Positions 1-5,628 of a stretch of DNA of 6,463 nt are shown here, piece by piece; positions within the stretch are counted from its first letter, which is position 1; each line of letters opens with the position of its first letter. Source of the stretch: Candidatus Bathyarchaeota archaeon (GTDB lineage Archaea; Thermoproteota; Bathyarchaeia; RBG-16-48-13; GCA-020355125). Under the pieces are notes generated by a model. That model was not told the DNA's origin. It did not search any database and worked only from the letters and a program-made list of their open reading frames with translations. Both the position numbers and the translations under genes were made by a program. The DNA is taken from assembly GCA_030617005.1 (NCBI GenBank), contig JAUWWH010000053.1, forward strand, positions 1-6,463, read 5' to 3'.

Positions 1-17
1 AACAAAGACATCCTTAG

Positions 18-923
18 TCACCTAAATCTCTGCCCAGTTAAATCCTCAAAAAGATCAATGTAGATTTGGCTAATTTGCTGAATGATTTTGTTTGGTAAAA
101 AAAGTATAGGTTGTTCTGCTTCACCCCCTTCCCTTGCCTTCATCAGCTCATCGTAGTAACCAATCGTTCTATAATACTGTCTAACAAACTCTTTACTCCG
201 TTCTACACATCTTCCATTTTCAAATTCTTTTATATCCCAAAATCTATCTTCATCTGCAGTCCCAAAAGTATCCACTACCATAAGATTTCTATCCTCATCA
301 AAAGCGAACTCTTTCTTACCATCAACATGAATTAAGCCGCTCTGTTTTATACTTGACTTGATAATCTCATCTATTGTCAATGACACTTCTTTAATCGATG
401 TATATTCATACAAAGTTAAACCGGAGATCTTTAACGCTACTTCAGTAGTTAATTTTCGATCTATTTTCTCAAGCTTTGTAGTAATTTCAAAAAAAGGATG
501 TGGTAATTTCTCAGCAATTTTGATATTATGTCCAGGAAGGAATCCTAACTTTTCTGGTTTTATTATTCCTCGGAATACTCGATCCCATAGGGAACCATAG
601 ACATAATATCTAACAATACATTCTAAGGGGATAAGGTATCTCACAGTCTTCGGTGTCAATAAACTATAATCATGTATCACATTAACCCGCTTAACACGTA
701 TTCTATTCGGAGCTGTTAAACCAAGGTAGTGCGTTGAAATTCCAAGTTTTTGGATAAGTTCAAACCAGTAAGCGCTTGTTCGGGCCAGTGTCTCTCCTTT
801 ATTTGGAATTTCGCTTGGAATAATCTTATCGAAGACTGAAATCCTGTTTGAGAATTCGAACTCCAACTCTTTATCATTTACTGCATAAACATCCTTCACT
901 TTCCCAGATTTAATTAAACGCAT
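18..923 (-). CDS. purC: Phosphoribosylaminoimidazole-succinocarboxamide (SAICAR) synthetase
   Basis: Cytosolic enzyme that joins L-aspartate to CAIR with ATP, giving SAICAR. The 301-residue protein shows the family landmarks in order: GKVKDVY (7-13, phosphate-binding strand/loop), NRISVFD (26-32, usually DRISAFD), PNKGE (40-44), ECIVRYYVYGS (101-111, the counterpart of E-x-VVRGYLTGS), FFEITTKLE (144-152, the counterpart of FTPTTKAE), KKEFAFDED (203-211) and VDTFGTADEDRFWD (217-230, the counterpart of the D/E-xx-TPDSSRFW motif). The C-terminal helix region ends in a DLTG motif. Length is nearer to the roughly 300-residue yeast-type enzymes than to the roughly 240-residue bacterial ones. The ATG at 923 has an AGAGGA ribosome site seven bases upstream, overlapping the purE stop codon. 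It lies 11 bases after purE and is surely cotranscribed with it. Family assignment is firm; the substitutions suggest an archaeal-type branch. Confidence 0.95.
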   Translation of the reverse strand: MRLIKSGKVKDVYAVNDKELEFEFSNRISVFDKIIPSEIPNKGETLARTSAYWFELIQKLGISTHYLGLTAPNRIRVKRVNVIHDYSLLTPKTVRYLIPLECIVRYYVYGSLWDRVFRGIIKPEKLGFLPGHNIKIAEKLPHPFFEITTKLEKIDRKLTTEVALKISGLTLYEYTSIKEVSLTIDEIIKSSIKQSGLIHVDGKKEFAFDEDRNLMVVDTFGTADEDRFWDIKEFENGRCVERSKEFVRQYYRTIGYYDELMKAREGGEAEQPILFLPNKIIQQISQIYIDLFEDLTGQRFR

Positions 924-930
924 TTTATAT

Positions 931-936
931 TCCTCT
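931..936 (-). promoter_or_regulatory. Ribosome binding site of purC
   Basis: On the minus strand AGAGGA lies seven bases before the purC ATG and overlaps the TAG stop of purE (937-935). The overlap suggests that ribosomes finishing purE help start purC. Confidence 0.6.
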
Positions 937-1420
937 AAACGCTTCTCAGTTTTTTGTCAGCTCTCTCAACTATGGCTTTTATGCTTTGTTGGTAATCAAG
1001 AACCCTATCACTTAATTCTGGATTCGTTAGAGCCAAAATCTTCGCAGCTGCGAGTGCTGCGTTTTCAGGATCAAGAATGACTAAGGGTGACACCCCACTA
1101 GGCATTCTCAGGGAGGAATATATGTCTAAATGTCCAAATTTATTTGAACATGGAGGACAAGCTATCACGGGATATTTCGTATTAGCATCAACAAAGCCTG
1201 AAAGCGCGTTTGATCTGCCAGCAATAGTGATGTAAACGATTCGATCTTCCATTTTCTCATATTCTTCAATTATTTTTAAGAGTTTTTGCGGTGTTTTATG
1301 GGCAGATGCCACCCTTCGCTCATATGTTACACTTAATTTATTTAGACAGTTACATATGAGATTTGAAAATTCTTCATCTTTTTTAGATCCCATTATGATT
1401 ATTATCTTCTCTTCCACCAT
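935..1420 (-). CDS. purE: Phosphoribosylaminoimidazole carboxylase, class II PurE
   Basis: Carboxylates AIR at C4 to form CAIR. The 161-residue protein has the PurE fold signatures: an N-terminal beta strand followed by GSKKD (11-15, usually GS-x-SD), SAHKTP (39-44), AGRSNALS (67-74), PVIACPP (84-90) and DIYSSLRMPSGV (99-110), then AALAAAKIL near the C-terminus. AHK and AGRSN-x-LS are class II markers, as in treponemal PurE and the carboxylase domain of animal PAICS. Class I enzymes instead carry AHRTP and AGGAAHLPGM. Class II PurE uses CO2 directly on AIR and needs neither PurK nor N5-CAIR, in line with no purK here. It is the first gene of the leftward unit, 11 bases before purC, whose product uses CAIR. 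The start at 1420 has a GGGGA site seven bases upstream; GTG one codon later is the only close alternative. Confidence 0.95.
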   Translation of the reverse strand: MVEEKIIIIMGSKKDEEFSNLICNCLNKLSVTYERRVASAHKTPQKLLKIIEEYEKMEDRIVYITIAGRSNALSGFVDANTKYPVIACPPCSNKFGHLDIYSSLRMPSGVSPLVILDPENAALAAAKILALTNPELSDRVLDYQQSIKAIVERADKKLRSV

Positions 1421-1427
1421 GTTCTAT

Positions 1428-1432
1428 TCCCC
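1428..1432 (-). promoter_or_regulatory. Ribosome binding site of purE
   Basis: GGGGA on the minus strand, seven bases before the ATG at 1420-1418. It supports that start and implies a leadered transcript. Confidence 0.45.
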
Positions 1433-1487
1433 ATGATTCTTTTTTTGAGGTATATGTACAATACTTTCAATCTGTTATTTATTGGTG

Positions 1488-1502
1488 TGACTCATTCAGT
1501 CA
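1488..1502. repeat. Perfect inverted repeat in the purE leader or promoter
   Basis: TGACT-CATTC-AGTCA: two 5-base arms around a 5-base spacer, centred at 1495, about 75 bases before the purE start. It lies just downstream of, or across, the transcription start expected from the TATA-like elements, where an archaeal repressor could act. The arms are short and chance is possible. Confidence 0.4.
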
Positions 1503-1536
1503 TATGGAATATTTTATTCTTTTTCTTTCTCAAAAC

Positions 1537-1547
1537 CTTTTATTAAG
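1537..1547 (-). promoter_or_regulatory. Candidate TATA box for purE-purC
   Basis: On the minus strand the sequence reads CTTAATAAAAG, preceded by GTGAAACAT, which has a purine-rich BRE-like GAAA. Archaeal spacing would place transcription start near 1515-1520 and give a leader of about 95 bases. A second candidate, AAGAATAAAATATT (1522-1509), would start near 1490. The sequence alone does not decide between them. Confidence 0.4.
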
Positions 1548-1573
1548 ATGTTTCACGTAAAAGTTAAAATGGT

Positions 1574-1635
1574 TTACTATTAATCTAAGGGAGTAATATG
1601 ACCAATCTTTTTTTTATACAGATTACTGTTAATTT
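1574..1635. repeat. Pair of 13-base direct repeats, candidate operator sites
   Basis: TTACTATTAATCT (1574-1586) and TTACTGTTAATTT (1623-1635) match at 11 of 13 positions and are 49 bases apart start to start, between the purE and purL promoter candidates. The first copy is followed by AGTAA (1592-1596), the inverse of its TTACT end. Possible binding sites for a shared regulator, but AT-rich composition makes such matches less surprising. Confidence 0.3.
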
Positions 1636-1651
1636 TAATTAAATATATGAT

Positions 1652-1664
1652 AAAGATATATAAG
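1652..1664 (+). promoter_or_regulatory. Candidate BRE/TATA for purL-purQ-purM (distal)
   Basis: AAAGATATATAAG resembles an archaeal purine-rich BRE directly followed by a TATA box. Transcription would begin near 1685, giving a leader of about 115 bases. It competes with the element at 1718-1730. Confidence 0.4.
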
Positions 1665-1717
1665 TTTAGAGTAATATATGAAGTGGGGTTTGAGGTTTGT
1701 TTGTTCCTTTATGAATA

Positions 1718-1730
1718 TTTAGATATAAAA
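1718..1730 (+). promoter_or_regulatory. Candidate TATA box for purL-purQ-purM (proximal)
   Basis: TTTAGATATAAAA matches the archaeal TTTAWATA-like core. Transcription would begin near 1750 and leave a leader of about 50 bases. It has a weaker BRE than the distal candidate but a more usual distance to the gene. Confidence 0.35.
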
Positions 1731-1799
1731 CGAAGTACGCTGTGAACATCACCTATAGAAAAATAAAAAGGATTAAACGGTAGATGGAAAGACGTGAAA

Positions 1800-4796
1800 A
1801 TGGTTTACAGAATAGAAGTGGGGTTTAAACCAAATATAGTCGACAGCTCTGGTGAAAGAACGAAAACGGATATCTATAATTTTCTAGGGATTAAGGTTGA
1901 TCAAGTAAGGACTAGAAGAGTATATACTCTGGACATAGAGTTAAACTTGGAAGAGTTAGAGAAAGTTAAAAGAGAACTCTTTGTAGATCCAGTAATCGAA
2001 GAAGTTTCTAGTCGACTTCCGAGTTTTAATTGGTACATAGAAGTTGGGTACAAACCGGGTGTTACTGATAATGTTGGGAAAACAGCAAGAAAAGCTATTC
2101 AAGAATTGTTAAAGAGAAGATTTAAAGAATCAGAAAAGGTCTATACATCCATTCAATATCTCATAAAGAGTGCTAAATTATCTTTTATAGAGATTGAAAA
2201 AATTGGAAAAGAACTTTTATCAAATGAAATCATCGAGAGCCTTACGATTCTAAGCTACAGAGAAGTGTTAGAGAAGGGGCTCAATATACCGATCCCTATA
2301 GTTATCGGGAAACAGGAGAGTCGGGTGAAAGAATATGATCTAAGAGTCAGTGATGAGGAGCTTACACAGATCAGTAGAAAAGGTGTACTAGCACTAACAC
2401 TAGATGAGATGAAGATAATCAAGAATTATTTTTATGATAAAGAGATAACAGAACAGAGAAGAGAGAAAGGATTAAGTAGAAATCCAACCGATGTGGAACT
2501 TGAGACCCTTGCTCAAACGTGGTCAGAGCACTGTAAACACAAAATCTTCAATGCCTTAATCCATTATAGGGATGGAGAGACGGAAGAAGAGATCGATAGT
2601 CTTTTTCAGACCTATATAAGAAAGTTCACGGAAGAGATCATGGAAGATGTTCCCTGGTTAATCTCCATCTTTGTTGATAATGCAGGAGTGATCAAGTTAA
2701 ATGATACATTAAACATTGTCGCCAAAGTTGAAACGCATAATGCCCCTTCGGCTATTGAGCCATATGGTGGTGCTATGACGGGTATAGTTGGTATTAATCG
2801 AGACCCTTTAGGTACAGGTATTGGAGCTAAATTGATGTTCAATGTTTTCACATACTGTTTTGGCAGTCCATTCTACAAAAGTGAGAACTCAACACAATTT
2901 CTCCATCCTAGAAGGATTAGAGAAGGCGTACATAGAGGAATAATCGATGGGGGTAACCAGAGTGGGATACCTCTTGTGATCGGTAGAGAGATCTTTGATA
3001 AACGGTTCGGTGAAGCTAAGCCTCTCGTCTATTGTGGCACATTTGGAATAATGCCGAAGGAGATAAATGGGTATCCCTCTCACATAAAAACGATTAATCC
3101 AGGCGATTTAATCGTCATGGTTGGTGGGAGAATAGGGAAAGATGGAATTCATGGAGCAACCTTCTCATCAGAAGAGCTGCATAGGGGATCACCAGTCCAA
3201 GCTGTACAGATTGGGGATCCTATTACTCAAAAAATGATGAGTGAGTTCATCCTCGAAGCTAGAGATTTAGGAATGTACAGATGCATTACTGATAATGGTG
3301 CTGGTGGTTTAGCCTCATCAATCGGGGAAATGGCGAGATATAGTGGAGGTTGTGAGATAGAATTAGAAAATGCTCCGTTAAAGTATCAAGGTTTACACCC
3401 ATGGGAAATCCTGCTCTCAGAAGCTCAAGAAAGGATGACTTTAGCTGTAGATCATACCCAAATTGAACAGTTCCTTGAGTTGGCAAAAAAAAGGGATGTT
3501 GGAGCAACGATTTTAGGTAAGTTTACTGATTCAGGGAAGTTTCATGTGAAATATAATGACAAAACAGTTGGCTATCTTGATATGAAATTCCTCCATGAAG
3601 GAGTACCAAAGAAGAGGTTAAGAGCGGTTTGGAAGAAACCCATTCACGAAGAGCCTAAATTTGATGAAGCGATTGATTTAACTATAATACTGGAGGAAAT
3701 GCTCGCTCGACTTAATATCTGTTCTATTGAAAAGAAGCTACGACAGTATGATCACGAAGTTAAGGGATTAAGTATAATTAAACTTCTAGTAGGAAAGGAA
3801 GAGGATGTTCCTAGCGATGCCACCGTTTGCCTGGTAGAGTATGGTTCCATAGAGGGTATAATTTTCGCAAATGGGTTAAATCCACATTATTCAGATGTAG
3901 ATACTTATCACATGGCAGCTTCAGCGATAGATGAGGGGGTAAGGAGAGTTATCGCAGTTGGGGGAAAATTACCTAGTGAGAAAATTCCATTCGCTGCCTT
4001 GGATAATTTCTGTTGGCCTGATCCTGAACAATCAGAGAAGACGCCTGATGGATGTTACAAACTGGCGCAACTCGTAAGGGCAAATAAAGCATTATATGAC
4101 TACTCAAAGGCATTCATGTTACCCTTTATCTCAGGAAAAGACAGTATGAAGTGTGACAGTGTAATCGATGGAAAGAAAGTTTCCATTCCTCCCAGCCTTT
4201 TAATAACTGTGATAGCAAAGATGGAAGACATTAGGAAAGCGGTGACGATGGACGTTAAGAAAATTGGAGACATTGTATACATCGTCGGAGAAACATTTAA
4301 CGAGTTGGGGGGTTCAGAATACTATAAGCTTATTGGTGAAAAAATGAAGGGTGTAGGTTATGTTGGAAATAATGTTCCAATAGTTGATGCAGAAAAAGCT
4401 AAGGAGATTTACAGAAGTATGAGTGAAGCCACTGATAGATGTCTAGTTCATTCAATTCACACACCGACAAAAGGAGGGCTGGGGGTAGCTCTTGCCAAAA
4501 GCGCTTTTGCAGGTGGATATGGATTAAACGTTTCTTTAAGCAAAGTTCCTTATTCTGGGGCTAGAAGGAATGATGTAGTACTCTTCTCAGAGTCTAACAG
4601 CAGATTCGTAGTCACAGTCCCAATGAATATGAAAGAAGAATTCGAGTTAGTGATGCGAGGAAATATCTGCACGGAAGTAGGAATTGTTATTGATGAGCAG
4701 AGATTAAAGATTAGAGGTTTAGATGGGGGCTATATTATTAATTCAGATATTAACCGTTTAAAAGAAGTGTGGAAACGTACCTTGGAAGATGTGTAG
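1800..4796 (+). CDS. purL: FGAM synthase, tandem PurS-PurS-PurL fusion
   Basis: ATP-dependent synthase subunit that amidates FGAR to FGAM with ammonia delivered by PurQ. The 998 residues (from the ATG at 1800) hold two PurS-like modules, about 2-75 and 77-160, each opening with IEVG-(F/Y)-KP and a following Asp/Gly. A linker leads to a small-type PurL core. Core motifs: TWSEHCKHK (240-248, with the conserved His244), VETHNAPS (310-317), DPLGTG, DNGAGGLASS (498-507), LSEAQER (539-545), the second-half FANGLNPHYSDVD (689-701), ISGKDSM (777-783) and TPTKGGLGVAL (888-898). Both AIR-synthase-like halves are intact, with no frameshift. Single PurL proteins run about 720-740 residues; the excess equals two PurS units (about 80 each) plus a linker. 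A GTG at 1794 adds two residues, but the ATG has the better spacing to GGAAAG (1786-1791) and starts right at the PurS strand. It lies three bases before purQ. Confidence 0.95.
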   Translation: MVYRIEVGFKPNIVDSSGERTKTDIYNFLGIKVDQVRTRRVYTLDIELNLEELEKVKRELFVDPVIEEVSSRLPSFNWYIEVGYKPGVTDNVGKTARKAIQELLKRRFKESEKVYTSIQYLIKSAKLSFIEIEKIGKELLSNEIIESLTILSYREVLEKGLNIPIPIVIGKQESRVKEYDLRVSDEELTQISRKGVLALTLDEMKIIKNYFYDKEITEQRREKGLSRNPTDVELETLAQTWSEHCKHKIFNALIHYRDGETEEEIDSLFQTYIRKFTEEIMEDVPWLISIFVDNAGVIKLNDTLNIVAKVETHNAPSAIEPYGGAMTGIVGINRDPLGTGIGAKLMFNVFTYCFGSPFYKSENSTQFLHPRRIREGVHRGIIDGGNQSGIPLVIGREIFDKRFGEAKPLVYCGTFGIMPKEINGYPSHIKTINPGDLIVMVGGRIGKDGIHGATFSSEELHRGSPVQAVQIGDPITQKMMSEFILEARDLGMYRCITDNGAGGLASSIGEMARYSGGCEIELENAPLKYQGLHPWEILLSEAQERMTLAVDHTQIEQFLELAKKRDVGATILGKFTDSGKFHVKYNDKTVGYLDMKFLHEGVPKKRLRAVWKKPIHEEPKFDEAIDLTIILEEMLARLNICSIEKKLRQYDHEVKGLSIIKLLVGKEEDVPSDATVCLVEYGSIEGIIFANGLNPHYSDVDTYHMAASAIDEGVRRVIAVGGKLPSEKIPFAALDNFCWPDPEQSEKTPDGCYKLAQLVRANKALYDYSKAFMLPFISGKDSMKCDSVIDGKKVSIPPSLLITVIAKMEDIRKAVTMDVKKIGDIVYIVGETFNELGGSEYYKLIGEKMKGVGYVGNNVPIVDAEKAKEIYRSMSEATDRCLVHSIHTPTKGGLGVALAKSAFAGGYGLNVSLSKVPYSGARRNDVVLFSESNSRFVVTVPMNMKEEFELVMRGNICTEVGIVIDEQRLKIRGLDGGYIINSDINRLKEVWKRTLEDV

Positions 4797-4799
4797 AAA

Positions 4800-5603
4800 A
4801 TGTGTAGAGTCTTAGTTCCCGTAGGGTATGGCTTGAACTGTGATGATGAAACTATTTATGCCTTTAAAATGGTAGGTGCAGATGTAAAAAAGATCTTTTT
4901 GAAGGACTTGATTAAGGATCCTCAGAGATTAGACGACTATCAGATTCTGGCAATGATAGGTGGTTTCTCCTATGGTGATCATATTGCTGCTGGAAAAGTC
5001 TTAGCAAACATTTACAAGTATGAGATAGGGGAAACGATTCAAAGATTCATTTCCGATGGGAAACTAATATTTGGGGAATGTAATGGCTTTCAAGCTTTAG
5101 TGAAGGCGGGTATTCTGCCGGGATTAAATGGGGACTATCATACGCAATGTGCAACATTGACCTATAACGATTCTGGAGTCTTTGAAGATAGATGGGTCAA
5201 ATTGAAGATAAATCCGAAATCAAATTGTGTCTTCACAAAGAATATTGAGGAGTTATACCTTCCCGTGAGACATGGGGAAGGAAAATTTATTGTAGAAAAA
5301 AAGGCTGTTCTTGAGAAGTTGAAAGAAAAAAACCTAATTGTCCTCCAATACGCTGATATGGAAACCCTTAAACCAACGATGAAGTATCCACAGAATCCTA
5401 ATGGGTCAATTGGAAGTATTGCTGGGATCTGTGATTGTACTGGGAGGGTATTCGGGAAGATGCCTCATGCAACAGCGTATCTAAGTCCCTATAACCATCC
5501 CAGTTGGACAAGACTGAAAGTAGAAGGGTCTTTACCAAAAGAGGGCGGGGGCGTACAAATATTCAGAAATGCAGTAGAGTATGTTAAGAATAATCTAACT
5601 TAA
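4800..5603 (+). CDS. purQ: FGAM synthase glutaminase subunit
   Basis: Class I glutamine amidotransferase that releases ammonia from glutamine and passes it to PurL. The 267-residue protein has an N-terminal strand and GLNCDDET (11-18, the counterpart of G-x-NCD-x-D), the oxyanion region GGFSYGD (54-60), the nucleophile elbow GECNGFQ (92-98) with Cys94, RHGEGK (157-162) and MPH (221-223) with His223. It is longer than the roughly 225-residue bacterial PurQ; the extra length includes a C-terminal NHPSWTR segment resembling the NSWHPENW region of large fused PurL enzymes. Oddity: the MPHPE motif reads MPHAT, so the usual triad glutamate is Thr225. The ATG starts three bases after the purL stop; the nearest purine-rich stretch (GGAAG, 4783-4787) is weak, so translation probably depends on coupling to purL. 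Confidence 0.93.
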   Translation: MCRVLVPVGYGLNCDDETIYAFKMVGADVKKIFLKDLIKDPQRLDDYQILAMIGGFSYGDHIAAGKVLANIYKYEIGETIQRFISDGKLIFGECNGFQALVKAGILPGLNGDYHTQCATLTYNDSGVFEDRWVKLKINPKSNCVFTKNIEELYLPVRHGEGKFIVEKKAVLEKLKEKNLIVLQYADMETLKPTMKYPQNPNGSIGSIAGICDCTGRVFGKMPHATAYLSPYNHPSWTRLKVEGSLPKEGGGVQIFRNAVEYVKNNLT

Positions 5604-5609
5604 TCAGTA

Positions 5610-5616
5610 GGGAGAG
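5610..5616 (+). promoter_or_regulatory. Possible ribosome binding site of purM
   Basis: GGGAGAG in the 25-base gap after purQ, with 12 bases to the ATG, rather long spacing. An in-frame TAG at 5608-5610 and no other start codon after it make 5629 the most upstream possible start. Confidence 0.4.
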
Positions 5617-5628
5617 CTCTTTGTAACC

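Larger units (their letters stand above)
1421..1793. promoter_or_regulatory. Divergent intergenic region between purE and purL
   Basis: This 373-base, very AT-rich gap separates the two outward-reading purine units and must hold both promoters. It is long compared with the 3-25 base gaps elsewhere in the locus, which leaves room for operators. I see TATA-like elements facing each way, a short perfect dyad at 1488-1502, two near-identical 13-base copies at 1574-1586 and 1623-1635, and an 8-T tract at 1608-1615 near the middle. No tRNA, convincing small gene or known riboswitch is apparent. No textbook PurR box (the E. coli or B. subtilis type) stands out. Confidence 0.75.

Noticed and set aside
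1..17. Short flank after the purC stop.
   Set aside because: Too short to show a terminator or neighbouring gene; nothing can be called.
111..600. Plus-strand open frames opposite purC (111-335 and 358-600).
   Set aside because: They mirror conserved purC sequence and give low-complexity, cysteine/serine/phenylalanine-rich translations typical of shadow frames.
1402..1434. A 10-codon minus-strand frame starting ATGGGG that overlaps the purE start, a possible regulatory upstream frame.
   Set aside because: Its start codon overlaps the probable purE ribosome site. There is no ribosome site of its own visible and nothing suggests an attenuator.
1454..1546. A 30-codon ATG frame on the plus strand with GAGGT just upstream (1447-1451), encoding a phenylalanine-rich hydrophobic peptide.
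   Set aside because: The ribosome-site spacing is only two bases. The frame lies across the purE promoter and dyad, and the composition is what T-rich DNA gives by chance.
1608..1615. A run of eight T's that could be an archaeal T-tract terminator.
   Set aside because: No gene ends toward it on the plus strand. It is more likely part of the AT-rich promoter region or an A-tract that bends DNA.
2612..3507. Antisense open frames within purL (2612-2851, 2889-3083 and 3286-3507), plus 4100-4282.
   Set aside because: They are opposite strongly conserved PurL motifs, match no protein family I know and have no independent gene signals.
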